Part shown: piece by piece, positions 24,927-34,384 of the stretch | Layout of the letters: the number at the start of each line of letters is the position of its first letter | How positions within the stretch are numbered: the first letter of the stretch is position 1 | Assembly: GCA_024398955.1 (NCBI GenBank) | Contig: JAKSIG010000027.1 | Coordinates: 1 to 37,510, forward strand | Direction: 5' to 3' | Source: Fibrobacter sp. | GTDB taxonomy: Bacteria > Fibrobacterota > Fibrobacteria > Fibrobacterales > Fibrobacteraceae | DNA length: 37,510 nt | Translations under genes and position numbers: made by a program | The notes under the pieces: model-generated | Told to the model about the DNA's origin: nothing | Database searches by the model: none | The model's input: the letters and a program-made list of their open reading frames with translations, nothing else

Positions 24927-26582
24927 ATGTTCAAAAAGATCCTTGATCCTAAAGGCAATTTTAATGCGAAATTTGGCTTAAAACTGGCTGTTGCCGTGGC
25001 TTTGCTTCCGGCATTGGCCTTTTCTGCACCTGCTGTAGGTAAGGTGCGCTCTGCACTGGGGTCTGTAGAAAGAATTAAGGAAAAGCAGAAAGACTGGTCC
25101 TCTTTGAACGTTGGCGCAAAAATTTACCAAGCCGACCGTGTGCGTACCGGAATTGAATCTGAAGTTATTTTCGGTTTGCCCGATGGAAGTTCAATTACCA
25201 TCGCAGAAAATGCGGAAATTGAAATGACCAACCTCCTGGAACCGAATAACGAAGGTGGTTTTGAAACCCGTATTGATATCAAGAAGGGACATATTGATTT
25301 TGCTGTCCGTAAACTTCAGGAACGCAAGTCCAAGTTTGTCTTTAAGACTGGAACGATGACTGCATCAATCCGCGGTACCGAAGGCTATATCGGTGGCGAG
25401 GATGTGTTCTTTGCCGGCCTTAAGACTGGTAAGCTGGAAATTTCTTCCAAGAGTGGTCAGACAGTATCCATCGTTGCTGGCGAAACCACTTTCGGCTCGG
25501 ATTCTCTAGTTGTTGTGAAGTTGGCCTCTTCTGGTGACGCCCGCTTTGCAAAGAAAATCGAAAAATTGCTGGCGCAGAAGAAACCTGTAAAGGAATTGCT
25601 TCCTGAAATTCAGAAGGCAGATTCCTCTTATCAGGAACAGTTAAAGTCCGAGGCTCAGGCTGCTGCCGAAGCTCTTCCCGAAAATGGTTTTTCTGTGTCT
25701 ACCACATCTCCTGTTGAAGTTTGCGATCAGGGTCTGATGGTTGAAGGTTTCTACCGCACTTCTGATGAGGCGGCAACCTTGATTCTTAAGGTGGGAAACT
25801 CTTACCAGTCTGCAAACTTGATTCGTGCTGCCGATGGTGTAGCGCATTCCTTTGCCCAAAAAGTCGTTCTTAACGACGAAAATGGCCTGTGGAATGTGAA
25901 TAAGGCTACCTTAACCTTTATGGGGGCCGGGGTCAATTCTACCAAGTCTGTTGATGTTCAGGTGAACAAGGCTTGTACCGAAGTCAATAGCAAGGCTCCC
26001 GTAGTAAATATCGTTTCTTACGACTCTCTTCGCTGTGCCGCCAATCTGTCTGTAAGCGAAATGCAGAATGATGCAGGCGTTGTGACCATTGCTGTAGACG
26101 GTACCGAAAAATCCGAAGAATCCATTACCAAGAATGTTCAGAGCCGTCTGAAACTTGAAAGCGGACGTCATGAATACTTGATTAAGGCAAAGGATCTTGC
26201 CGGTAACGAAGCCGAAGTCTCCCAGGTTATGGGCTGTTACCCCAAGAAGCATTTTAATGTCAGTGTCATCGGCGGTACAAAGCAGAAAATGACTCCGCCT
26301 CCTGTTCCTCCCGAAGGTTTTGCTGATATCATTACCGAGACTTTGCAGTTTAGAATAAAACTTGCAGAAAATGACCCCGAACTGTTGTACAAAGTCGTGG
26401 TAAAGCAGAACGGAAAACCTATATTGCAAGAAATCCTTTCTCAGATTCAGAACCTGGATTATCAGATTCCTGTAACTCTGGAACGTAATTCCGTGAACAG
26501 GTTCGATATTGAGGTAACCCACAAGAGCGGTTACAGGGCGAAGGCCAGAAAAGTTTATGAGGTAATTGGGAATGTTCGGTAG
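24927..26582 (+). CDS. Secreted FecR-domain protein
   Basis: The 551-residue protein starts with a signal peptide (Lys-rich start, core LAVAVALLPALAFS, cleavage near residue 33-36). A FecR domain follows at about residues 40-190: GSVERI near the start, ADRVRTG, LPDGSSITIAENAEIE, FVFKTGTMTASIRGTEG. Unlike classical FecR it has no cytoplasmic sigma-binding part or TM segment, and no ECF sigma factor or TonB receptor is adjacent. A charged helical segment (~200-235) leads to two Ig-like regions with Cys residues, the second with KDLAGNEA, and a Pro-rich MTPPPVPPEG spacer. It is therefore probably periplasmic or surface-bound. GAGGG precedes the ATG. The gene overlaps the next by 11 bp. Confidence 0.85.
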   Translation: MFKKILDPKGNFNAKFGLKLAVAVALLPALAFSAPAVGKVRSALGSVERIKEKQKDWSSLNVGAKIYQADRVRTGIESEVIFGLPDGSSITIAENAEIEMTNLLEPNNEGGFETRIDIKKGHIDFAVRKLQERKSKFVFKTGTMTASIRGTEGYIGGEDVFFAGLKTGKLEISSKSGQTVSIVAGETTFGSDSLVVVKLASSGDARFAKKIEKLLAQKKPVKELLPEIQKADSSYQEQLKSEAQAAAEALPENGFSVSTTSPVEVCDQGLMVEGFYRTSDEAATLILKVGNSYQSANLIRAADGVAHSFAQKVVLNDENGLWNVNKATLTFMGAGVNSTKSVDVQVNKACTEVNSKAPVVNIVSYDSLRCAANLSVSEMQNDAGVVTIAVDGTEKSEESITKNVQSRLKLESGRHEYLIKAKDLAGNEAEVSQVMGCYPKKHFNVSVIGGTKQKMTPPPVPPEGFADIITETLQFRIKLAENDPELLYKVVVKQNGKPILQEILSQIQNLDYQIPVTLERNSVNRFDIEVTHKSGYRAKARKVYEVIGNVR

Positions 26583-29500
26583 AGTTTTTACTCTAACAGC
26601 CCTTATTGCAGCAGCACTCCATGTGAGTGCTTTTGCTGTTGATACGGAATTGGGTGGTGTTGTTTCTGGTTTCTTGAAAAAGGATAAGTCTCCTTATTTG
26701 GTAAAGGAAACCATCGTTGTGCCAGAAGGAAGGGCCCTGCTTGTTGAGCCGGGCGTTGTCGTTCGCTTTGAAGAGGGCACAGGCATTGACGTGCGTGGCG
26801 GGTCCATGGCTGTAGTAGGCGAGGTGAATAATCCTGTGTTGTTTACCTCGGCGGGCGATTCCTGGAATGGTATTTCTATTACCGGCGTAAAGCGCTCTGA
26901 AGTTCAGTACCTAAGAGTACGCAATGCCGAGTTTGGCTTTGCTGTCGAAAGCGGTGCTCTTGAATTGCGAGATGTGAATTTCGATAACGCACGACGTGCC
27001 GCCGTCTATGTTCGAAATGGTTCAGCTGATATTCAATGGTGCAAAATTCAGAATGGCCGTAATGTTGGCGTGTGGGCTACGCAAAGTGCCGATATAAATA
27101 TTGATGGGTCTTCTCTAGAAGGAAACCGTATTGCCGTCGTGGCTGCAGATGGCTCAGTATTGCAGCTGCAACGTTCGAAAATTCAAAATAATGAAGTCGC
27201 AGTCCTTGACTATGGCGATAACAAGTTGACTCAGCGAAATTCGCTTATTGAAGGAAATCAGATCGGTATTGCTGCGCGAGATTTGCCTTCTGAAGAAATG
27301 CGTCGAGCCTTGAACAGGAACGTTCGCAATGTTGATCAGGAAGTTGATGATGACATGGAATCGTTGGGGGAGGAACCTCGAAATCCCTATGCCGATGGCA
27401 TGAAACTCTATGCCATGTTCAATGATGTTTCCGAAGATAACTCCTGGAAAATTTCAGGAAACTTGGGATTGGACCTGGGTTATCACAAGGTGTTGACTAA
27501 CCATAATCATTCTGGCGAAGCCTACGTTTTTGGTTCTGATACAATTCTGGTGGGCGAACGTTATAAGAACTACTTCCAAGTTCCGGGATTGTTCGCCAAC
27601 TGGACTGCCAGCATGATGATGGAGTCTCCTACAGGGCAGACAATTGAATTTACTGCAGATTTCTCGAACGATTCCTGGGATACGTTTAAGGCTCACACTC
27701 TGCAGGCTGTATACACCGATGAAATGCAGTCCTTGACCTTGGGCGATTTCGCCTTAAATGCAGGTGAAATTTATTTGACTGGCATTAATGCCTTTGGTGG
27801 TAAGTATGAGCTGAATTTGTTTAAAAATGCAGCTGGAGAACCGCTGTTTGTAGGAACTGCATTTGGTGGTGAAGTTCGCGCCCCAAAGATTGAAGGCGAT
27901 CGCAATTACGATGTGTATAATGAGCATATTGAAGATGGTGATGCCGAAGCTCAGAACATGGTTGCAGGCTCCCGCATTCGCTGGAATATGCATCGTCGCT
28001 TTAACGGAACGTTAGGATTTGTAGGTAGCAAGGACTATCTGAAAGACCCTTTCCTTAGAGATGGTCAGTCTGAAAATGTCAACACTTCTAGCCCGCTGAT
28101 TACATCCCGTAATTTCTTTGCCGATGGAAATTGGCTGTTTTTCCCGGGCGATATCAAGTTGAATGGCCAGGTTGCCATGGGTGCTGCAGATACAGCAAAT
28201 GCAGCGAAGATTCGTGCAATCAACCAGGTCTTTGCCGAAGAAGGACTTGATGCATCTAACTACAGTTTGCTGAACAAATTGATGAAGAATCCCAAGGATG
28301 TCAATCGTCTGACGGTTGCTCAGCTGGAATCCATTTTCGGTGAAAATGCACAGATGACTCCTTCTGCCATGCGCCAAAAACTGCGTGATTTGCTGAATGA
28401 GGCTTCCGATATTGCTAAGAGTGCCAAGGATACGGACCTTAAGCCTACCAGCGGAGATTTCTGGGACTATAATCATCTTGCAGTTGCGGGTTCCTATCAG
28501 TGGTCTAGCGAAAATACCTTTATCGAGGGTTTCCTTCGTTATGTAGGTAAAGGTTACTACAGTGCAGGCTCTCCAGATATGATTCAGAATTCCCGCCTGG
28601 TGGGAGGCAACCTGCGCCAGAAAATTTTTGACTTCTGGAAATTCAGTTTTGGTTACACCATGAATGTGGAAAATGCCGCTGATGATGGCGATGGCTACAA
28701 TATTTTTGGTATGGGTGAAGGCACTCACTGGGGAATGTTCTCTGGTGCCGAAGAAGACTGGCTCCGCGACCATGAACAGGATGAAAATAGAACTCTGTAT
28801 ATTCATGATGCCTATATTGGCAATGACTTTAAGCTAAATGAAAAAATTGATCTTTCCTTGAAATATGCTGTAAATTACAGAACTCGCAGCACCTCTCAAC
28901 GCCTGTACGGAAAGTTTGAAGCAAATTCCGGCGTTTATGATGACGACTGGTTTAAGGCTCGTTCCGGTAAGCCGACCTTGGATTTGATTGAAGGCAACGA
29001 CACTTTGAAGTTGGATTCTGCTCACTGGGCGCAGTATTATTCCTTGAAAAACGAAGAATACTTGGCAACCCAGTTTGATGAAAAACTGTTAAAGCATGTT
29101 TGGCAAATTGGCTTGACCTTTAGACTGCCGATGAATGTTCTTAGGGTTGGTTCTGTGTTTACTGTTCGTACAGATTATTCAGAGTTTGTTCAGGATGAAC
29201 TCATTCAGGATCTGGATTTGTCTGACAAGACCTTTGGACTGTTGGGATATTACTTCCATGGCAGCGATTTCTTTGAACAGCGTTATCCGGTGTCTTTGAC
29301 AACTTCTGTTGGCGACTTTAGGAATACTCTTTCTGGAATGGCGCGCTACAAAACCTACAATCGGTATGATATGACTGAATTGGAATGGACTGTAAACGAA
29401 AATATGACCATTCCCATGATGGATCGCTTTATGGAATTGAACCTGGCTGCAGGTGTTCGTCAGAATTTCCTGGACTATGAAATCGAAGACGAAAAGTACA

Positions 29501-29667
29501 GCGAAATGGAACTGGATGTAGATGGTTCAGCCTCTCTTAGAATCAATCACTCTTCGACCTTATACACCGAATGGACTTTGGGAACGGTGATGAACTACAG
29601 ACCCGATAATCGTTCCGATCAGTATAAGGATGCCTACGGCATTGTTTCTTTAAACTATTCCTTCTAA
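26572..29667 (+). CDS. Outer-membrane beta-barrel protein with N-terminal beta-helix
   Basis: About 1031 residues from the ATG at 26572 (a TTG at 26566 is also in frame). The signal peptide is [21 protein letters not shown]. Residues ~25-230 show the pattern of a right-handed parallel beta-helix ([29 protein letters not shown], repeated N-x-GV/VAV coils). The remaining ~750 residues alternate aromatic and polar residues in long antiparallel strands and end SLNYSF with the C-terminal Phe of outer-membrane barrels. A helical, Lys/Asn-rich stretch of roughly 90 residues interrupts the barrel (about 28180-28450). It overlaps the FecR gene and stops 1 bp before nfo. A porin, translocon or polysaccharide-handling role is possible; none is proven. 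Confidence 0.8.
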   Translation: MFGRVFTLTALIAAALHVSAFAVDTELGGVVSGFLKKDKSPYLVKETIVVPEGRALLVEPGVVVRFEEGTGIDVRGGSMAVVGEVNNPVLFTSAGDSWNGISITGVKRSEVQYLRVRNAEFGFAVESGALELRDVNFDNARRAAVYVRNGSADIQWCKIQNGRNVGVWATQSADINIDGSSLEGNRIAVVAADGSVLQLQRSKIQNNEVAVLDYGDNKLTQRNSLIEGNQIGIAARDLPSEEMRRALNRNVRNVDQEVDDDMESLGEEPRNPYADGMKLYAMFNDVSEDNSWKISGNLGLDLGYHKVLTNHNHSGEAYVFGSDTILVGERYKNYFQVPGLFANWTASMMMESPTGQTIEFTADFSNDSWDTFKAHTLQAVYTDEMQSLTLGDFALNAGEIYLTGINAFGGKYELNLFKNAAGEPLFVGTAFGGEVRAPKIEGDRNYDVYNEHIEDGDAEAQNMVAGSRIRWNMHRRFNGTLGFVGSKDYLKDPFLRDGQSENVNTSSPLITSRNFFADGNWLFFPGDIKLNGQVAMGAADTANAAKIRAINQVFAEEGLDASNYSLLNKLMKNPKDVNRLTVAQLESIFGENAQMTPSAMRQKLRDLLNEASDIAKSAKDTDLKPTSGDFWDYNHLAVAGSYQWSSENTFIEGFLRYVGKGYYSAGSPDMIQNSRLVGGNLRQKIFDFWKFSFGYTMNVENAADDGDGYNIFGMGEGTHWGMFSGAEEDWLRDHEQDENRTLYIHDAYIGNDFKLNEKIDLSLKYAVNYRTRSTSQRLYGKFEANSGVYDDDWFKARSGKPTLDLIEGNDTLKLDSAHWAQYYSLKNEEYLATQFDEKLLKHVWQIGLTFRLPMNVLRVGSVFTVRTDYSEFVQDELIQDLDLSDKTFGLLGYYFHGSDFFEQRYPVSLTTSVGDFRNTLSGMARYKTYNRYDMTELEWTVNENMTIPMMDRFMELNLAAGVRQNFLDYEIEDEKYSEMELDVDGSASLRINHSSTLYTEWTLGTVMNYRPDNRSDQYKDAYGIVSLNYSF

Positions 29668-29668
29668 T

Positions 29669-30502
29669 ATGTTGCATATTGGCTGTCATCTTTCTTCGTC
29701 TGACGGATTTCTCGCCATGGGTAAAACAGCCCTTTCTATTGGTGCAGATACCTTTCAGTTTTTTACCCGCAATCCTCGTGGAGGGGCATCAAAGCCGTTT
29801 GATAAAGCCGATGCTGCAAAGCTAGTGGAGTTGCTGGACGCAAATCATTTTGCACCCGTACTTGCTCATGCTCCTTATACGCTGAATGCCTGTGCTGCTG
29901 ATGCGGGTTTACGCCAGTATGCCGAGGATGTGATGAAAGATGACATCTTCCGTATGGATCATTTTCCTGGTGCTATGTACAACTTTCATCCGGGCAGCCA
30001 TGTAAAGCAGGGGGCTGATGTTGGCATTGAATTTATTTCTTCAATGCTGAATCGCCTGCTGAAGCCGGAACAGAAGACTACTGTTCTGCTAGAAACAATG
30101 GCAGGAAAGGGGTCGGAAGTTGGACGAAATTTCGAGGAAATTCGTGCAATTCTAGATCGTGTTGAACTTTCCGATAAAATGGGCGTGTGTCTGGATACCT
30201 GCCATGTTTTTGATGGCGGCTACGACATTGTTGACCATTTGGACGATGTTCTTGAACAGTTCGACAAGGTGGTTGGCCTAAAAAAACTGAAGGCAATCCA
30301 TCTGAATGACAGCAAGAATCCTATGGGAAGCCATAAGGACCGTCACGAAGTGATTGGCGGAGGCTTTATCGGTTTAGAGGCCTTGGTTCGGGTGATTAAT
30401 CACCCTGCTCTGTATCAACTGCCATTCTATCTAGAAACGCCAAATGAATTGCCTGGTTATGCGGCTGAAATAGCCTTGATGCGTAGCCGTTTCTTGCGGT
30501 AA
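29669..30502 (+). CDS. nfo: Endonuclease IV
   Basis: Endonuclease IV is a zinc-dependent AP endonuclease with a TIM-barrel fold. The N-terminus [13 protein letters not shown] gives the typical first strand. Metal ligands and motifs seen are [27 protein letters not shown] with the catalytic Glu, [32 protein letters not shown], and the terminal YLETPNE. The length of 277 is normal. The ATG lies 1 bp after the stop of the outer-membrane protein gene, so it is probably translated from the same mRNA. That link is likely positional, not functional. The organism thus has both AP-endonuclease families (see xth). Confidence 0.95.
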   Translation: MLHIGCHLSSSDGFLAMGKTALSIGADTFQFFTRNPRGGASKPFDKADAAKLVELLDANHFAPVLAHAPYTLNACAADAGLRQYAEDVMKDDIFRMDHFPGAMYNFHPGSHVKQGADVGIEFISSMLNRLLKPEQKTTVLLETMAGKGSEVGRNFEEIRAILDRVELSDKMGVCLDTCHVFDGGYDIVDHLDDVLEQFDKVVGLKKLKAIHLNDSKNPMGSHKDRHEVIGGGFIGLEALVRVINHPALYQLPFYLETPNELPGYAAEIALMRSRFLR

Positions 30503-30558
30503 ACGGGATTTTTCCCTAAAGTTCCCTTTTTGGGGGACGGAAAAGCTATTCTTGTGGC

Positions 30559-32262
30559 ATGGATCCTCAAGCTCAGTTGAACATTCCCATTCGTTATAAC
30601 CATGTAGGTTACGAACTTGCTGCCAAGAAGGTTTTCTTTATGGAGCCTTCAAGACTTTCTGTAGAACCTACTGTCTGGCCTGACCTGTATTTTCGTGTGG
30701 TTAGCGCCACTGGCTTGATTGATTTTAGAGGTGTCTTTAGGCAAGGAACCTTTGAACATCAGGGACTCTGCGACTATTCTGGCGAAAATTTATGGTCCGG
30801 TGATTTTTCTGCTGTCTGTGAAGCTGGCGTCTATCAGATTCTGGTTTGCCTGCAGGACAAGGTTCTTTTTGAGTCTGAGACTTTTGAAATTTCGGATGGC
30901 TGGCTTATGAGTCAGCTGAAAGCCAATATCAAGTCTTTCTATTTTCAGCGAAGTGGTGTAGAACTGACTTCTGAATTCGCAGGAAAGTGGGCCAGACCTG
31001 CTGCCCATTTTGATGATTGCATTAATTTTCACCCTTCTATGAATCGTGAGGGAACGTGGAATGCGCATGGTGGCTGGTATGATGCTGGCGACTACGGCAA
31101 GTACCTTGTGAATGGTGGCGTGTCTGTAGCCACGTTGTTGCTTGCGTGCGAACTACGTCGTTCTGCTGATGTTGTTAACAAGGGCGGCACCTTTGAACTG
31201 CCCTATGGGTTAAAGGACGAAGTTCGTTTTGAACTGAAATTTTTCCTTAGGATGCAAGACCATGATGGCGGTGTCTTTTTTAAGGTGACTCCGCAACATT
31301 GGGATGGCTTTATCTCGCCTACGGATTCTGACCTGCTGCAGAAACGCCTGATTCTTGGAAAGTCTACGACGTCTACATTGAATTTTGCAGGATGCCTGGC
31401 TGCCGCTAGCAGAGTCTATCGTCAGGATGATGCGGAATTCTCTGCGAAGTGCCTTGAATCCGCTATACGCGCCTATGGCTGGGCCTGTAAAAATCCCGAA
31501 GCGGACTGGCCGCATAATACCGAGGGAAGCGGCGGCTACGGCGATTCCTGTTACGATGATGAGTTCTTCTGGGCTCGAGCCATGATATATCGTGAACTTG
31601 AATTTGCGGGTGGCAATGTCATTGACTCCGGTGAATTACGTTCGTTGCTTCTGCAGGATATTGACAAGAATCCGCCCCATCTTGGTATGGACTGGCGCGA
31701 TACGCAGAATTTGGGTTACATTGCCCTAGCCTTACAGGATAAGGACGCTGAACTTCGTGATTGTGCTCGTAGGACGTTGGAAGGTTGTGCTTCTGAAATT
31801 ATCCGCTTGCAAAAGGCGGACGCCTATGGTCTTTCCATCAGGGCCTTTATTTGGGGGAGTACTGGCGAGGTTTCTAATCATGCGCTGACGCTCGCTATTG
31901 TACGCACCTGGCGTGAAGAAGTTGATGGCGAACAGCTGGTTGACTGGTGCCGAGAACTGCTGAATTTTGTTTACGGCCGTAATCCTGTAAACGTTAGCTT
32001 TGTAACGGGATCCGCCTGGAGTTCTCCCAAGTTCCCTCACCATAGATTGAGTCACTCGGATGGTGTTGTTGAACCGATTCCCGGCTTGCTTGTTGGCGGC
32101 ATCAATAAGGATCGTCAGGATATGCATCGTTCAGCCCATTACCCCAGCGACCTGCCCGGGCTTTCCTATACGGATGAACGTTGTTCTTTTGCCAGTAATG
32201 AAACCGCAATCAACTGGAATTCTCCGTTGACTGCTGTACTGGCTTTACTTTGTCTGAACTGA
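30559..32262 (+). CDS. Glycoside hydrolase family 9 (endoglucanase type) without signal peptide
   Basis: A 567-residue GH9 enzyme. An N-terminal Ig-like domain (CelD_N type, residues ~8-112) starts RYNHVGYE. The (alpha/alpha)6 catalytic domain has HGGWYDAGDYGKY (Asp175 and Asp178, base and nucleophile-positioning), DDEFFWARA, the substrate motif PHHR (His494-495, Arg496) and the terminal NETAINWNSPL with the acid Glu548. It cleaves beta-1,4-glucan or short cellodextrins. No signal peptide or hydrophobic start is seen: the N-terminus is MDPQAQLNIP. An intracellular cellodextrinase or glucosidase role is thus plausible in a cellulose degrader, and a wrong start is unlikely. Its last 18 bp overlap the convergent gene. 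Confidence 0.9.
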   Translation: MDPQAQLNIPIRYNHVGYELAAKKVFFMEPSRLSVEPTVWPDLYFRVVSATGLIDFRGVFRQGTFEHQGLCDYSGENLWSGDFSAVCEAGVYQILVCLQDKVLFESETFEISDGWLMSQLKANIKSFYFQRSGVELTSEFAGKWARPAAHFDDCINFHPSMNREGTWNAHGGWYDAGDYGKYLVNGGVSVATLLLACELRRSADVVNKGGTFELPYGLKDEVRFELKFFLRMQDHDGGVFFKVTPQHWDGFISPTDSDLLQKRLILGKSTTSTLNFAGCLAAASRVYRQDDAEFSAKCLESAIRAYGWACKNPEADWPHNTEGSGGYGDSCYDDEFFWARAMIYRELEFAGGNVIDSGELRSLLLQDIDKNPPHLGMDWRDTQNLGYIALALQDKDAELRDCARRTLEGCASEIIRLQKADAYGLSIRAFIWGSTGEVSNHALTLAIVRTWREEVDGEQLVDWCRELLNFVYGRNPVNVSFVTGSAWSSPKFPHHRLSHSDGVVEPIPGLLVGGINKDRQDMHRSAHYPSDLPGLSYTDERCSFASNETAINWNSPLTAVLALLCLN

Positions 32263-33090
32263 AGTCGTGTCAGCAGTACTTGTTGCTGTAGAATCACTGG
32301 AGGCCGTTGCTGAAGTGTCAGAAACGGTCTCTTCAATTTTTTTCTGCACAGTGGGTAATAAAGACTGCAAATCGACAACTGGATTTTTCTGTGCTTCAAA
32401 ATCCTTGATGGTAACGATTGGCTTGTAGTAGGTAGAGTCTGCTACAGTTAGTGGTTCTACTCCCCAAAGATCTACATAGGAAATTGCCAAGGCGGCCCAT
32501 TCACGAAGCCAGTTCTTACGGGATTCTCGGTTGGTGTACCAAGAGTCTGCATTGTATTGGTAATGGTGTATGTCGACTGTCTTGTAAACAGGGCTATCTC
32601 CAGAAAGCACCTCAAAAATTCGTTTGACTCTATAGGTGGCGGGGGCGTAGGTGAGCAATAATACGGTATCCGCCTTATGTTTCTTGAGCCAGGGTATGAG
32701 GGTAAATGCTTCGGTTATCGTAGATGGATCATTGTGAGAAACAAGGAATACGGCGTTGCTGTCAAAATTGCCTTGCTGCATGAATTCGTCGGCGTAGAAT
32801 TCGGAATTGTTACGGGTGCGCAGGCAGCGACGTCCAAGAATCAAGACCGAATCTACTTTACCGTTAGTCAAAAGGTCTGCAGCGTAGTCTATGCGTTCCA
32901 TATCAGCAGACTGTCCGTCAAGAACCGCAACCCAGGTGGCGTGTTCGAATTCATCGTCTTCGACAAGCCAATGACCACTTTGTGTGATAATCAGGTAGAA
33001 AAAAATAACAGCAAGAATTGCAATAACAAGAGCTGCGCTTGCTAAAATTCGACGAAAGCGAACTTGTTTTTTACTGAGTTTCTTAGGCAA
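32245..33090 (-). CDS. Membrane-anchored YdcF/DUF218-like protein
   Basis: The 281 residues begin with a basic cytoplasmic stretch (KKLSKKQVRFRR), one TM segment (~15-36, ASAALVIAILAVIFFYLIIT) and an outside domain. That domain has the DUF218/YdcF/SanA look: WVAVLDGQ, MERIDYAADLL, VDSVLILG, then NAVFLVSHNDPSTITEAFTL and ADTVLLLTYAPATYRVKR. The C-terminal ~45 residues are a Ser/Thr/Ala tail. Relatives act in envelope or peptidoglycan maintenance, and the exact job is unknown. The start is a TTG at 33088-33090 with a nearby GAGAG. It is the last gene of the ddl-tsaB-rimI run, 21 bp from rimI, and overlaps the GH9 gene by 18 bp. Confidence 0.7.
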   Translation of the reverse strand: MPKKLSKKQVRFRRILASAALVIAILAVIFFYLIITQSGHWLVEDDEFEHATWVAVLDGQSADMERIDYAADLLTNGKVDSVLILGRRCLRTRNNSEFYADEFMQQGNFDSNAVFLVSHNDPSTITEAFTLIPWLKKHKADTVLLLTYAPATYRVKRIFEVLSGDSPVYKTVDIHHYQYNADSWYTNRESRKNWLREWAALAISYVDLWGVEPLTVADSTYYKPIVTIKDFEAQKNPVVDLQSLLPTVQKKIEETVSDTSATASSDSTATSTADTTSVQTK

Positions 33091-33111
33091 TTTTGACTCT
33101 CGTTTTTTTTG

Positions 33112-33567
33112 TTAGACTTCGGTCTTATAGAGAACTGCATCTTCTCCATCGGAGTAATACTTTTTGCGGATGCTATATTCTTTAAATTTGTTTTTTTCGT
33201 AGAAACGCCTGGCTTTTTCGTTACTTATGCGAACTTCCAGAAAGCAGCAGTCTCCATTGGAAAAGTTCAGAAGGGCAAATCCTGCGTCGATAAGTTTTTG
33301 CCCAATGCCTTTTTGCTGTTGGCTTTTGCGGGTGGCTATGCTCAACAGTTCTGAATCGGGTCCGAGTATATGGAAGATTGCGTATCCAAGAATTTTAGGC
33401 GTGCCGCAACATTCGTCGGCTGCATCAGTTTCGTAAACGTAACAGGCTGCATATGCAGCGCGAATTTCACTTGCAAACTGTTTTTCATTCCACTCCTGAA
33501 ACTGTAGTTCCTCCTGAATGGCAAGAACTGCTGGAATGTCTGCAATTTCCATTTTGCGAACGGGCAT
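33112..33567 (-). CDS. rimI: GNAT acetyltransferase, RimI type
   Basis: The 151-residue protein is a single GNAT domain. It begins VRKMEIADIPAVLAIQEELQF, carries the WNEKQF element of RimI, the acetyl-CoA loop QQKGIGQKL near residue 90, and the C-terminal EVRISNEKARRFYEKNKF typical of RimI, which acetylates the N-terminal alanine of ribosomal protein S18. The position right after tsaB supports this, as the pair is common in bacteria. Some RimI-like proteins act on other N-termini. The gap to tsaB is 31 bp and the ribosome-binding site is weak. Confidence 0.85.
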   Translation of the reverse strand: MPVRKMEIADIPAVLAIQEELQFQEWNEKQFASEIRAAYAACYVYETDAADECCGTPKILGYAIFHILGPDSELLSIATRKSQQQKGIGQKLIDAGFALLNFSNGDCCFLEVRISNEKARRFYEKNKFKEYSIRKKYYSDGEDAVLYKTEV

Positions 33568-33598
33568 ATGATCTCGGGATTGGCTCGGTTGACGTCCG

Positions 33599-34258
33599 TT
33601 ACTTCAACTTTTCAAAGTAAGACGGTTGAATGTAGTTGGCTTCTTGGATAAGGCTAGCCTTTTCAGATGTGAACAGCGTGGACCACATATTGAGGGGCTT
33701 ACCTGAATCAAGAACGGTTTCTGCGCCAATTTCCTTGAACAAGTTGGTAAGGGCTTCGTCGGCGGTGGCCGCTTCGTCAATTACGACGGTCTTAGGGCTG
33801 TTTGCCTTTAGGCGAGAGGATACCTCGGAAGTTTCTATAAAACTTTCTTCGGCCTTGCCGTCAATGGTTTGACGTAGGTACCAGTAACCAGGTCGGGCTC
33901 GAATGACTACAGCTACAGAGGCTGAATCGCTGGCGCCGCTAAAGCATTCCAGGGCGTGCAGTGTGCTGACGCCAAATAATTCTCGTTTGCCGCTAAAGCA
34001 CAAGCCTTGGCAGAAGGCTACGCCGGTACGGAGTCCGCTAAAGGATCCGGGACCCACAGTTACAAGAACTCGCTTGATGTCTTCTAGATGAGCCCCAACT
34101 CGGTTTAGCAATTCGTCAAGAATTGATGATGCCGTTTCGCCTCGTGCGGCGGTATCGACTGTCTCTTCGTAGATTGCGGCAGATCCGTTCTGCGCAATCT
34201 GTGAAAGCGCCATAGAAATTCCCTTGCGGGAGGTGTCTACAAAAAGATCTAAAGTCAT
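33599..34258 (-). CDS. tsaB: tRNA threonylcarbamoyladenosine factor TsaB
   Basis: TsaB is the non-catalytic partner of TsaD in making the t6A37 base of ANN-decoding tRNAs. The ASKHA fold is seen in LDLFVDTSRKGISMAL at the start, followed by VLVTVGPGSFSGLRTGVAF, the TsaB family signature, with the usual CQGLCF helix. The VIRARPGYWYLRQ segment matches the DARxxxxY region. The length of 219 is normal. It lies downstream of ddl, separated by a repeat element of ~100 bp, and directly upstream of rimI. No tsaD or tsaE is in the window. Confidence 0.93.
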   Translation of the reverse strand: MTLDLFVDTSRKGISMALSQIAQNGSAAIYEETVDTAARGETASSILDELLNRVGAHLEDIKRVLVTVGPGSFSGLRTGVAFCQGLCFSGKRELFGVSTLHALECFSGASDSASVAVVIRARPGYWYLRQTIDGKAEESFIETSEVSSRLKANSPKTVVIDEAATADEALTNLFKEIGAETVLDSGKPLNMWSTLFTSEKASLIQEANYIQPSYFEKLK

Positions 34259-34266
34259 TCGTGCTC

Positions 34267-34360
34267 AGTTATGAAGTATGAATTATGAATTACGAGATTG
34301 GATAATCGCGACTGTGCCACCTTATTTGTTCTTGTAATTCATAACTGGTAACTCGTAATT
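34267..34360. repeat. AT-rich dispersed inverted-repeat element, copy 2
   Basis: AGTTATGAA (34267-34275) pairs with TTCATAACT (34338-34346), and AATTACGAG (34288-34296) with CTCGTAATT (34352-34360). It resembles the element at 9979-10060 in its ATGAAGTA start, AATTACGAGATT core and position between genes of the same strand. Confidence 0.6.
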
Positions 34361-34384
34361 AAAAAGATAGCTCGCTATCTTTTT
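34361..34384 (-). terminator. Hairpin terminator overlapping the ddl stop codon
   Basis: AAAAAGATAG (34361-34370) pairs with CTATCTTTTT (34375-34384) around a 4-nt loop. The 3' arm on the minus strand ends in TTTTT. The stop codon at 34375-34377 lies in the stem, so the terminator begins before translation ends. Confidence 0.7.
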
